Below, one piece after another: positions 1 through 7,908 of a stretch of 37,610 bases of DNA (its first letter is position 1; each line of letters starts with the position of its first letter). The translations under genes and the position numbers were made by a program. The DNA is from Planctomycetaceae bacterium (GTDB lineage: Bacteria > Planctomycetota > Planctomycetia > Pirellulales > Pirellulaceae): contig CANHVO010000022.1 in the NCBI GenBank assembly GCA_947463915.1, positions 1-37,610 of the forward strand, written 5' to 3'. Below the pieces are notes generated by a model, which was not told the origin of the DNA, did not search any database, and saw only the letters and a program-made list of their open reading frames with translations.

Positions 1-126
1 ACCAATAGGACACAGCCGACAAAAGTGAGCCTGAGGCGCTGGCCGAGTTATTTTGACCTGCAAAAAACGGCTAGCGCCTCAGGCTCATGAAAACGAAATC
101 CGACTTTTGTCGGCCGTGACCAATAG
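1..126. repeat. Nested inverted repeat, MITE-like, with possible 8-bp target duplication
   Basis: A perfect 12-bp inverted repeat (15-26 against 103-114) encloses a perfect 15-bp inverted repeat (26-40 against 73-87). The 8-mer ACCAATAG lies just outside on both sides (1-8 and 119-126). Terminal inverted repeats bounded by a short direct repeat are the layout of a non-autonomous transposon remnant. There is no room for a transposase. The left side is cut by the window edge, so the true outer boundary cannot be confirmed. Confidence 0.5.
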
Positions 127-204
127 CCGTTGGGCGCTAAGTAGCTAGCCCCGGTTCTCTAATTGCTCGACATTCGTCGAGAACTTGGGTTAGCGCCGAA
201 TGGC
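126..204. repeat. Second imperfect palindrome next to the MITE-like element
   Basis: Bases 126-140 pair with 190-204 (13 of 15). A small inner stem (166-170 with 177-181) lies within the loop. It directly abuts the element at 1-126. Bases 205-329 hold nothing else recognisable. Confidence 0.4.
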
Positions 205-329
205 GTTGATTCATCAAGTAGTGGAATCTCGTAAGAGTTCTTTAAGTGCCTTAAATCTAAGGAAGTTTTACAACTTCCTCTACCAGGGCAGGTTCGGCCA
301 ATCAATGCGAAAAGCACATTTGGATGTAC

Positions 330-815
330 TTAGCTGAACAATTGCTTCGCAGAGTTGGAGTTGAGAGCAATGACGCCCCATATTCCGAATGGGACTCCAA
401 GGATACAGCAAGAGGATATGCATGGAATGCACAACAGGATTGCTCCAATCTTTGCTAATCCAAGCCCCTTTCTACGAATTAAGTTGAAGCCGGCAAGCGC
501 GACGATTGGCTGAATCAGGCCCGAAACGACTGTAACTCCAAAGCTTCCCCAATAGCCAACGTAGAAACCTATCCTCTCCGCCTCGTTCGCGTTCGGAGGT
601 GGAGCAACCTCACCACTGGCAATCTGCAACACTTGACTTATGCCGAAAAGGATCGCCATGCCCAGACCTAGAACCGACAACAGCAGGAAGAAGATTCCCA
701 AAATCGTAAATTGTGTCGTCGATCCACCATCGGGCTGTGGAGGATTCGCCGGCCAATTATGAGTGGTCTGGCTATAGGGATTTTGGCTCGGGCTATCGAA
801 TTGAGAGAAGGACAT
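330..815 (-). CDS. Small multi-pass membrane protein of unknown function
   Basis: A 161-residue protein. The N-terminal 30 residues are polar and rich in Pro, Gln, Ser and Asn. They are followed by hydrophobic stretches at about residues 35-64, 87-112 and 120-152, giving three or four membrane segments. The layout (short Pro/Gln-rich cytoplasmic tail, then membrane helices) resembles DUF4190-type bacterial proteins, but no family motif is clear, so no function is assigned. The start is the ATG at 813-815; no strong ribosome binding site is visible. It is in the same direction as dnaE but separated by nearly 300 bases carrying short repeats, so cotranscription is uncertain. Confidence 0.6.
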   Translation of the reverse strand: MSFSQFDSPSQNPYSQTTHNWPANPPQPDGGSTTQFTILGIFFLLLSVLGLGMAILFGISQVLQIASGEVAPPPNANEAERIGFYVGYWGSFGVTVVSGLIQPIVALAGFNLIRRKGLGLAKIGAILLCIPCISSCCILGVPFGIWGVIALNSNSAKQLFS

Positions 816-980
816 ATTCTTGCATCTATCAAAAGGCGTTTACAAATAGGAGCTTCAGGATTAGTTTCCCCGAATTCCCCTGAGAAGGCAGGATTCTACC
901 CAAAACGCTTTTGCTTGTGTTGACGCAATGGCATTTCAAAACAGATCCAGTAACGCACAAAATTGGAGGTGATTTGGCGA

Positions 981-1014
981 TGATTTTGCGATGGAGAATG
1001 ATTTTGCGATGGAG
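981..1014. repeat. Short tandem repeat, 18-bp period
   Basis: The 16-mer TGATTTTGCGATGGAG occurs at 981-996 and again at 999-1014, with a degenerate partial unit just before it (970-980). It abuts the solo palindrome at 1015. Confidence 0.55.
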
Positions 1015-1041
1015 GTAGCGAAACTCGTCAAGAGTTTCGGT
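1015..1041 (+). repeat. Solo REP-like hairpin, half of the 69-bp double-hairpin family
   Basis: The 27 bases are identical to the first half of the element at 12329. They begin with GTAG and form a stem of CGAAACTC with GAGTTTCG around a short loop. The second hairpin of the full element is missing here. It lies 68 bases beyond the dnaE stop codon and could also act as a 3' transcript hairpin. Confidence 0.7.
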
Positions 1042-1108
1042 CCCGTTTGGAATCAGCACCCAATCATGACACGTTTCACATCGCGATCTCTTCCTCCGAC
1101 TTCGCGTC

Positions 1109-4100
1109 CTAATCGCGACGACGTCTTTGGTCGTTAGCTCCGCCGCTCTTCAGCTTTGGTTTGGTCATCAGAAGCCGATGGCTATCAGGACCGAGCAGAT
1201 CGTCCAGTCGAGTGCGCAGCTCAGGCGCAATGGCTACCTTTTGCTTATCGGACTTCACATGCACCGTCTCGCCAGACTGCAACCGAACAGCAACCAGAAC
1301 ATCCCGAGGACCGGGATAGCCTTTTAGAATTTCTCGAATCTTCTTGATCGATTCAGGCTTATGCTTAGTCTCGTCATAGAGAATGTGGATGCCTGTGGTG
1401 AACTTTGTGTCCGCCTCTTCGATAGGCATTAGTTCATTAACGATGAAGCTGACTTCGTCTTCCTCACCCTTTTTGTCTACCGTGCCGCGAACCAATACGA
1501 CCGCGTCGGGCTGAATCAGCTCGCCGTACTTTTCGAAACCATCGGGCCAGCAAATGCTTCGAACGTAGCCATCCATATCTTCCAAGTCAAAGTTCGCGTA
1601 CTTGGACGATTTCCCTGGCTTGGGATTACGCGTCTGCGCGATCTTGATGGAGGAGATCATCCCGCCCATCAACACTTCGTCTCGATTCTTGGCGCTCTTT
1701 ACCGTCGACGACGTGTGCGAGCAAAACGCCTTCAAGATTTTTTCGTACTCCGAGAGCGGGTGGGCGGACAGATAAAAGCCGAGCACCTCCTTCTCCATGA
1801 CGAGCTTTTCTTTGTCGATGTACTCCGGAATATCGGGAAGCGTGATCTTGACGTCTTCCACTACTTCTACGAAATCGTCGAACAAGCTCATTTGGCCGCT
1901 CTTGCGATCCTTGAGTTTGGATGCGCCCCCCTGCAATGCTTTCTCAACCACCGCCATCATCTGTGATCGCTTGGCGTTGAAGCAGTCCATGGCCCCCGCT
2001 TTGATCAAGGTCTCGATCGCAGCTCTACCGCATTGAGTCACATCGACCCTTTCGCAGAAGTTAAAAATGTCTTTGAACGGACCGTTTTTGTCTTGTTCTT
2101 TTGCGATAGCTTCTGCGGCAGAGCCACCGCAGCCTTTGATCGCCGAGAGCCCGAAGTAAATTTTGTTGTCCCGAACGCTGAACTCCGATCGGCATGTGTT
2201 CACGTTCGGATATTCGACGGTAATGTTCATTCGCTGACAATCTTCCAAGTGTTCGACCAATGCGTCCTTGCGCTTGAAGTTACGGCCGGGAATGTCCCCT
2301 GTCAGCAATGCCGCCATGAACTCGACTTTGTAGTGCGTTTTTAGGTATGCAGTCTGGTAGGCGATCAGAGCGTAGGCCGTGGAGTGACTCTTGTTAAAGC
2401 CGTAGCCTGCGAACTTGAGGATCATGTTCCAGAAGTCTTCGGCTTCTTTTTTGGTGAGGCCTTTCTCTTGGCAGCCGCCGAGGAATTTCTCAGCATTGGC
2501 TGCGATCAACGACTCCTTCTTTTTGCTGATTGCCTTGATGCATGTATATGCTTTGGCCAATTCGATTCCGCCCAGGCCGTTCAAAATACGCATGACCTGT
2601 TCTTGGTACACCATAACGCCGTTGGTTTCGGCCAGGATTTCCTCAAGGACAGGGTGCAGGTATTCCGCTTGTTTTTTCTTGTTCTTGACCGCAACATACT
2701 CGTCCACCATCCCCCCCTCGAGCGGACCGGGACGGTACAGAGCATTGGTCGCGATGATGTCGCTGAAGTGATCGGGCTTCATGCGTTGGAGCAAGTCGCG
2801 AATACCGCCACTTTCCAGCTGGAATACCCCTTTGGTTTCCCCTCGCTTGAGCAGATCAAACGTTGCAACGTCGTCGAGTGGGAAGTCGAGTGGATCGATT
2901 CGCTGACCAGTGGTCTGCTCGATAATGTCCATTGACTTCGAAAGGATGGTCAAATTTCGCAGGCCCAAGAAGTCCATCTTGAGCAAACCCGCGGCCTCAA
3001 CGTCACCCATCGACCACTGAGTAATGATGTCTTCTTTGCCGGAGACTCTCATCAACGGAACGTATTCCGTAAGTGGTTTGTCCGCGATCACAACAGCCGC
3101 CGCGTGCGTACCGATGTTGCGGGCCATCCCTTCCAGCTTGCTCGCAAAGTCGATGACTTCCCGAACGTCGGGGTCGTTGTCGTAAAGCTTCTTTAAGTCT
3201 TCGCTATCCTCGAGTGCGCTCTTGATGGTGACTTTGGGATCGTCCGGAACAAGCTCACTGATTTCGCTCACGCGACTGAGCGGCATACCAAGTGTCCGGC
3301 CAACGTCCTTAATCGCACCTCGCGCTTTTAGCGTACCGAACGTACCGATTTGCGCGACGTTGGCTTCGCCGTACTTTTCCTTGACGTACCGAATGATTTC
3401 GCCACGGCGTTCCTGGCAAAAGTCGATATCGATATCGGGCGCTTCGAGACGGCTTTCGTCGAGAAACCGTTCAAAAAGCAAATCGTACTTGATCGGGCAA
3501 ACGTGGGACAAGTACGTAGCGTAGCAGACCAGCGCACCAACACCGCTACCTCTCGCCGTCGCCGGAACGTCGATTTCGCGAGCATGACGAACGAAGTCCC
3601 AAACGATCAAAAAGTAATTCGAGAAACCGAGCTTGGAGATCACCCCTAATTCGCGGTCGAGTCGATCCAACACGACTTGCGCTAGCTGACCGTCGTTGCA
3701 CATCTCCGGGGTTTTCTTATAACGATCCAGCAATCCCTCCATGCACAATTTTCGCAGGTATTGGTCCGGTGTGAGATCGGGTTCTGGAATGGCATAAGAC
3801 GGAAAATTTCTCGATCCAAGATCCAAGTTGATGTCTACAGAGTCTGCAATCTCTTGTGAACGAGCAACCGCATCTGCATGGCCAGGGAAATGACTGTACA
3901 TTTCTTCCTGAGATCTTAGGTAGAACTCGTTCCCCTCCATGTGCATTCGGTTGCTGTCAGTCCGAAACTTTCCCGTGCTGATACATAGCAATACGTCTTG
4001 AACTTCGGAGTCTTCGCGATCGACGTAGTGCGCATCGCTGGTAGCAACCAAAGGAATTCCGACCCGATTGGCGACTTCGATGGCGCCCGCCATCTGTTGG

Positions 4101-4681
4101 CGTTGGATCTCGAGTTTGTTGTTCATGATCTCGATAAAGAATCGATCACCGAACACACGCTCAAACCATTGTGTTACGTCGATCGCTTCTTGGATTGCTG
4201 CGTCCGTGTCGTAACCTTTGAGGACAGCCCGAGAGAACTCACTTGAAACGCATCCGCTAAGGCAAATAATCCCTTCGCTGTGTGCCTCGAGAATCTTCTT
4301 GTCGATTCGGGGCTTGAAATAGAATCCTTCCAAGCTGGCAGCGGACGCAAGACGAATCAGGTTCTTGAAGCCGGTTTTGTTTTTGGCCAATAGCGTTAAG
4401 TGAAAAGCCGCTTCTTTGGAGGAGGACGCATCCCGTTCGAATCGGCTGCCTGGAGCTACATAGGCCTCATATCCGAGTATCGGGTTGATTCCAAGTTCTT
4501 TGGCCTTGCGATAAAACTCCAGGGAACCATGCAAATTGCCGTGGTCGGTAATCGCCAGCGAATTCATTCCGTGAGCCTTGGCACGCTTTAGCAATTTGTC
4601 GATCGGGCTGGCCCCATCAAGCAAACTATAGTGGCTGTGGCAATGCAAATGCGTGAAGGGACGCGGAGTGTCAGTTGACAT
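1109..4681 (-). CDS. dnaE: DNA polymerase III subunit alpha
   Basis: The replicative DNA polymerase catalytic subunit, 1190 residues, the usual size for DnaE1-type enzymes. An N-terminal PHP domain starts with HLHCHSHYSLLDG (residues 11-23), followed by ITDHGNLHG (about 44-52) and SDAHY (about 215). The family C polymerase active site shows PDIDIDF at 415-421 and a third acidic position in KMDFLGL near 570. The fingers-region motif GYGFNKSHSTAYA and a C-terminal OB-fold (around 990-1070) are present. There is no N-terminal exonuclease insertion, so it is not PolC. The ATG at 4679-4681 gives a start that leads straight into the PHP motif. It appears monocistronic and intact. Confidence 0.97.
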   Translation of the reverse strand: MSTDTPRPFTHLHCHSHYSLLDGASPIDKLLKRAKAHGMNSLAITDHGNLHGSLEFYRKAKELGINPILGYEAYVAPGSRFERDASSSKEAAFHLTLLAKNKTGFKNLIRLASAASLEGFYFKPRIDKKILEAHSEGIICLSGCVSSEFSRAVLKGYDTDAAIQEAIDVTQWFERVFGDRFFIEIMNNKLEIQRQQMAGAIEVANRVGIPLVATSDAHYVDREDSEVQDVLLCISTGKFRTDSNRMHMEGNEFYLRSQEEMYSHFPGHADAVARSQEIADSVDINLDLGSRNFPSYAIPEPDLTPDQYLRKLCMEGLLDRYKKTPEMCNDGQLAQVVLDRLDRELGVISKLGFSNYFLIVWDFVRHAREIDVPATARGSGVGALVCYATYLSHVCPIKYDLLFERFLDESRLEAPDIDIDFCQERRGEIIRYVKEKYGEANVAQIGTFGTLKARGAIKDVGRTLGMPLSRVSEISELVPDDPKVTIKSALEDSEDLKKLYDNDPDVREVIDFASKLEGMARNIGTHAAAVVIADKPLTEYVPLMRVSGKEDIITQWSMGDVEAAGLLKMDFLGLRNLTILSKSMDIIEQTTGQRIDPLDFPLDDVATFDLLKRGETKGVFQLESGGIRDLLQRMKPDHFSDIIATNALYRPGPLEGGMVDEYVAVKNKKKQAEYLHPVLEEILAETNGVMVYQEQVMRILNGLGGIELAKAYTCIKAISKKKESLIAANAEKFLGGCQEKGLTKKEAEDFWNMILKFAGYGFNKSHSTAYALIAYQTAYLKTHYKVEFMAALLTGDIPGRNFKRKDALVEHLEDCQRMNITVEYPNVNTCRSEFSVRDNKIYFGLSAIKGCGGSAAEAIAKEQDKNGPFKDIFNFCERVDVTQCGRAAIETLIKAGAMDCFNAKRSQMMAVVEKALQGGASKLKDRKSGQMSLFDDFVEVVEDVKITLPDIPEYIDKEKLVMEKEVLGFYLSAHPLSEYEKILKAFCSHTSSTVKSAKNRDEVLMGGMISSIKIAQTRNPKPGKSSKYANFDLEDMDGYVRSICWPDGFEKYGELIQPDAVVLVRGTVDKKGEEDEVSFIVNELMPIEEADTKFTTGIHILYDETKHKPESIKKIREILKGYPGPRDVLVAVRLQSGETVHVKSDKQKVAIAPELRTRLDDLLGPDSHRLLMTKPKLKSGGANDQRRRRD

Positions 4682-4831
4682 GGGATAAGAATTCTAGAGC
4701 TTGAGTGAACACAAACGTAGGACGGGACCAATGTCCAGCCCGATTCAATCCGCATTTTTAGGATCATAACCCGAAACGTATGGGCCTTGTTGATTTAATG
4801 GGTTTGCGGCTCGGCAACGTCCCCTATCACA

Positions 4832-4880
4832 ACCCGACGCGTAAGCGAGGGGCAAGGAATCCCTCGCTCACGCTTTGGGT
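4832..4880. repeat. Strong intergenic hairpin
   Basis: GCGTAAGCGAGGG (4839-4851) pairs with CCCTCGCTCACGC (4861-4873) with one mismatch around a 9-base loop. The outer ACCC (4832-4835) pairs with GGGT (4877-4880). It lies downstream of the minus-strand lipoprotein gene and upstream of dnaE, so it could terminate the former. There is no T tract on the minus strand, so a dispersed palindromic repeat is equally likely. Confidence 0.6.
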
Positions 4881-4909
4881 CAGGATTACATCAACAGACC
4901 GGTAAGTTA

Positions 4910-4962
4910 GGGGCGTGATCCGAGTACGAGTACCGCTCGTGCTGAGTACGAGTACGAAATGC
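4910..4962 (-). repeat. CGTRCT-hexamer dispersed repeat, copy 1
   Basis: Read on the minus strand this begins ATTTCGTACTCGTACTCAG and continues through further CGTACT units. It matches, with R changes, the elements at 7440 and 34920, which read on the plus strand. Confidence 0.55.
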
Positions 4963-4977
4963 AATCCGAAGTTCGTC

Positions 4978-5346
4978 TTATTGGTCGTTGTACTCGACCT
5001 TTTCGAATCCCGCTTCCAAAATGGCTTGGGTCGTCGCATCCTTGTTCAACTCGCCTCGGTATTTGACAAGAATGACAGGATTGTCGATCACATCTTCCTT
5101 TTGTTGTGGAGTCAGTTCAATCGAAGCAACATCGTTTTTCTTTTCGATCACGGACTTCACGCCAGGGTAGCAGCCGTGCGGGCACATCATACCGGTCACT
5201 GTCACAGCAACGGTTCGCACATCAGCCGCGTCGGAATCTTTGTCAGCAACGGAGGTAACTGGATTCAACGAATTGACCGTTTCCTTTGAGTTGGTATTGC
5301 AGCCAATTAGGGTCAGAAGCGAAACAAAAACAATCGCAAATCGCAT
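4978..5346 (-). CDS. Lipoprotein with heavy-metal-associated (HMA)-like domain
   Basis: A 122-residue protein with a lipoprotein signal ending in LIGC (Cys at about residue 16), so probably lipid-anchored outside the inner membrane. The rest resembles a ferredoxin-like HMA domain: a beta strand VAVTVTGMMCPHGCYPGVKSV (about residues 46-66) leads into a helix, and a second helix near the end includes ILEAGFEKVE. The metal site reads C-P-H-G-C (CxxxC) instead of the usual CxxC of copper chaperones, so metal choice is uncertain. The start is the ATG at 5344-5346. It may bind a metal at the cell surface. No metal transporter gene is adjacent. Confidence 0.75.
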   Translation of the reverse strand: MRFAIVFVSLLTLIGCNTNSKETVNSLNPVTSVADKDSDAADVRTVAVTVTGMMCPHGCYPGVKSVIEKKNDVASIELTPQQKEDVIDNPVILVKYRGELNKDATTQAILEAGFEKVEYNDQ

Positions 5347-5468
5347 GTTGGTAATGCCTGTTTAATCTTGGAAATGGAACCAATCGGCCTCGCCCGAAAG
5401 GCTGAAGGCATTTTAGCAGTATCGCCGCAGAAAGTTAGTCTAGACTTGCGAGGCGTTCGCGACTGATT

Positions 5469-5523
5469 TTTTTTCGAACTCTTTCGTTCTTTTCGGCCAT
5501 CGCGATTCAAAGTGGAACATGGC
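5469..5523 (+). repeat. 55-bp direct repeat, copy 1
   Basis: The same 55 bases recur at 5601-5655 with two differences. In this copy the segment CTTTCGTTCTTTTCGGCCAT (5481-5500) is also followed by a near-perfect inverted copy at 5519-5538, giving a long hairpin. Confidence 0.75.
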
Positions 5524-5600
5524 CGAAAGAAACGAAAAAAGACGAAAAAAAGAAGTTTTGAATGTACTGGAGCGAAAGGATCACAACGTTCCGATCATTC

Positions 5601-5655
5601 TTTTTTCGAGCTCTTTCGTTCTTTTCGGCCATCGCGATTCAAGGTGGAACATGGC
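5601..5655 (+). repeat. 55-bp direct repeat, copy 2
   Basis: Second copy of the repeat at 5469-5523. It lacks the inverted partner that follows copy 1. The whole 5347-5790 interval holds no convincing gene. Short open frames across it come from the repeat itself. Confidence 0.75.
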
Positions 5656-5790
5656 AGTTGCCAGTATGATTCTGAACTACCCGCTACCAAACTCTATGGA
5701 AGGGAGTGACCGAAAACGGTAGGATGTAGGCAACGTCAGAATGGAAGTCAACCGATTTTGGCCAATCAAAATTGTTGAGGAAATCAGAGA

Positions 5791-6462
5791 ATGCACATTC
5801 GAAACCAACATCAACTCGCAAACTCGACCGTCCTGTCGATTTGCAGCTTTTTGTTCCTTGGAATTACAACGCAACATGCATTCGCCAGGCAAGCTGACCA
5901 AACTCCGAAATCCGATCCTGCCCCGAATACGGCCAAAATCGAGAACGCAAAAGAGACTCCCTCTGCAAAACCGCTGACAAAAAGACCCGACCCGAGAAAA
6001 CCGGTCGTAGAAGACAAGACGCCTCCGAAAACCGAACGGGAAATTGCCCAAGAACGAACCGCTCGCGAAGCGGCAAAAAGGAAGGGCGAAATAACCTTTG
6101 ACGATATCAAGTTCGACATCGAAAAGGGGGGCGAGTTCAAGCCTGAGATGATCACTCCTGAACTGAAAAAACTCGACAAGAAAGTGATTACGCTACGTGG
6201 CTTCATGCTACCTGCGTCGGTTTTTCAGCAGAAGGGAATCAAAAAATTCGTTTTGGTACGCGACGATCGCGAATGTTGCTTTGGTCCCGGCGCCGCCCTG
6301 TTCGATTGCGTGATGGTTGACATGGCCGCTGGGAAATCTGCCGACTTCTCCATTCGAATGGTGGCAGTCAAAGGCAAATTCGAAATCGACACCGAATCGT
6401 TTAAAGACGGGAATGGCGGTTACGAAGCTGTTTACAAAATAACTGCCGAAGAGGCGAAATGA
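5791..6462 (+). CDS. Secreted DUF3299-like protein
   Basis: A 223-residue protein with an N-terminal signal peptide (hydrophobic core about residues 12-28, cleavage probably after AFA near residue 32). A charged Lys/Pro/Glu-rich linker (about 35-95) precedes a compact domain (about 105-220). That domain contains KKVITLRGFMLP and, further on, an adjacent Cys pair in RECCFGPG followed by FDCVMVDM. This layout matches the DUF3299 family of exported proteins, whose biochemical role is not known. The ATG at 5791 has GAGG ten bases upstream. Its TGA overlaps the ATG of purC (ATGA), so the two are very likely cotranscribed and translationally coupled. No reason for the pairing is evident. Confidence 0.72.
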   Translation: MHIRNQHQLANSTVLSICSFLFLGITTQHAFARQADQTPKSDPAPNTAKIENAKETPSAKPLTKRPDPRKPVVEDKTPPKTEREIAQERTAREAAKRKGEITFDDIKFDIEKGGEFKPEMITPELKKLDKKVITLRGFMLPASVFQQKGIKKFVLVRDDRECCFGPGAALFDCVMVDMAAGKSADFSIRMVAVKGKFEIDTESFKDGNGGYEAVYKITAEEAK

Positions 6463-7337
6463 ATTTTCCACCATTGCTTGAGACCCATTTGCCTTTCCCT
6501 CGTCGTCAAGGAAAGGTCCGCGATGTCTATGATCTCGGCGACAAGTTGTTCATCGTTAGCACGGATCGCATCAGCGCATTTGATTGGGTAATGCCAAATG
6601 GGATCCCTGATAAAGGTGCGGTGCTGACACGTCTTAGTCTCTACTGGTTCGAGCAACTTGGCGTGGAGAATCATCTCATTAGCGAAGCGGTGCCTGTCGA
6701 AGTTCAACCGTATGATCCCGATGGTGTCTTACGGGGACGCTGCATGGTCGTTCGCAAAGCCGAGGTCATTCCTTTCGAATGCGTCGTACGAGGCTTCCTC
6801 GAGGGAAGCGGTTGGAAAGATTATCTGGCCACTGGCCAAGTTTGCGGAATCGATTTACCGACCAATCTCAAGCAATGCGATGCTTTGCCAACACCGCTTT
6901 TCACACCAGCCACCAAAGCGGAAACGGGTCACGACGAAAACGTGTCCTTCGAAGTTATGTGCCAATCGATCGGCAGTCCGCTCGCGAACGAACTCAAGGA
7001 AAAAACCCTTGCGGTCTATAACCGAGGAGTGGCGTTAGCAAAGCAACGTGGCATCATTATCGCCGACACGAAGCTTGAGTGGGGTTGGTTTGATGGCCGA
7101 GTCATCTTGATCGATGAGGTCCTGACTCCGGACAGCTCGCGTTTTTGGCCAGCCGAAAGCTGGACGCCGGGCAAATCGCAAGCCTCGTTTGACAAGCAGT
7201 TCGTTCGTGAATATTTGATGGGAACCACCTGGGACAAAAACAGTCCGCCCCCAAGCCTGCCTGAAGCAATCGTGGAGCAAACCAGAGCCAGGTACGTTGA
7301 CGCCTACGAACGAATCACCGGCAAGTCGTTCTCTTAA
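6459..7337 (+). CDS. purC: Phosphoribosylaminoimidazole-succinocarboxamide synthase (SAICAR synthetase)
   Basis: Catalyses the ATP-dependent joining of aspartate to CAIR in de novo purine synthesis, in the cytoplasm. It has 292 residues, the longer form of PurC (short forms are about 240). The N-terminal GKVRDVYDLGDKLFIVSTDR, the central VVRGFLEGSGWKDY and the later ADTKLEWGWFDGR followed by IDEVLTPDSSRFW are the family signatures. The start overlaps the upstream stop and has GAGG five bases before it. A hairpin follows the stop at 7353. The next step but one in purine synthesis (purB) is also encoded in this window, but separately. Confidence 0.96.
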   Translation: MNFPPLLETHLPFPRRQGKVRDVYDLGDKLFIVSTDRISAFDWVMPNGIPDKGAVLTRLSLYWFEQLGVENHLISEAVPVEVQPYDPDGVLRGRCMVVRKAEVIPFECVVRGFLEGSGWKDYLATGQVCGIDLPTNLKQCDALPTPLFTPATKAETGHDENVSFEVMCQSIGSPLANELKEKTLAVYNRGVALAKQRGIIIADTKLEWGWFDGRVILIDEVLTPDSSRFWPAESWTPGKSQASFDKQFVREYLMGTTWDKNSPPPSLPEAIVEQTRARYVDAYERITGKSFS

Positions 7338-7352
7338 GTATTGAACTGCAAA

Positions 7353-7383
7353 TGCGAACGAAGGCCTTATGCCTAAGTTCGCA
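7353..7383 (+). terminator. Candidate terminator hairpin after purC
   Basis: TGCGAAC pairs with GTTCGCA at the base and AGGC with GCCT near the loop, starting 15 bases after the purC stop. No clear T tract follows, so factor-independent termination is not certain. Confidence 0.4.
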
Positions 7384-7439
7384 ACATTCTTGGCGGGCTA
7401 AAGTTAGCGAGATGGAAAGTCTAGCAAGCATTTCTTTGA

Positions 7440-7515
7440 TTTTGTTCGTGATTTCGTGCTCGTGCTCAGTTGGTTGTCGTTGCTAGTACTCGATTTCAGC
7501 TAACGAAACGATTAC
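7440..7515 (+). repeat. CGTRCT-hexamer dispersed repeat, copy 2
   Basis: Bases 7440-7470 are identical (31 of 31) to 34920-34950. Similarity continues more weakly for another 40 bases or so, through a CTCGA-T-CAGCT segment. It is one of three related copies in the window. The rest of the 7384-7908 gap holds a small palindrome (CCGGCTGAAGCCGG near 7636) and no convincing gene. Confidence 0.6.
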
Positions 7516-7908
7516 GAGCACCATTTCATTGAGTACGAGCACGGCGGAGTGACAAGGCTAGCGTGCCGATTCATGGAATAAGATTGAAGAAGAAAGTGAG
7601 CTTCAAGGCGGTTAGGGCTAGCTTGGCGTGGATTCCGGCTGAAGCCGGTACACCAGTTCTTTGCCCAAGTCGGACTGGCTTCGCAGGCTAGTCGCAATGA
7701 TTGTTTCTTTTGTTCCGGTTATCGTGATTGTCTGCCCTGTTCACGAATCGTTCATCTTTTTATACGGAGAGAGCCGAAACCGAAACCTGAGTCTTTTTAG
7801 TTCTTCAATCTATTTGATGAACTATGTTTCAGTTGCGGCATGGACGCCAAGAACTAATTTCAGCAGTCGATGTGATTGCCGGATCAATACCTTTCGAGGC
7901 GTCCCAAA

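Noticed and set aside
829-1059. A 76-codon minus-strand frame between dnaE and the small membrane protein
   Set aside because: It runs through the 18-bp tandem repeat and the REP-like hairpin, which explain its repeated residues.
2384-2935. A 183-codon plus-strand frame inside dnaE
   Set aside because: Antisense to conserved polymerase sequence, with no independent evidence of coding.
5512-5722. Two short open frames over the 55-bp duplication
   Set aside because: The Lys/Arg-rich products come directly from the repeat and hairpin sequence, and no ribosome binding site supports them.
7440-7550. CRISPR-like array from repeated CGTGCT units
   Set aside because: The units are directly abutting hexamers without spacers of constant length, and no cas genes are present.
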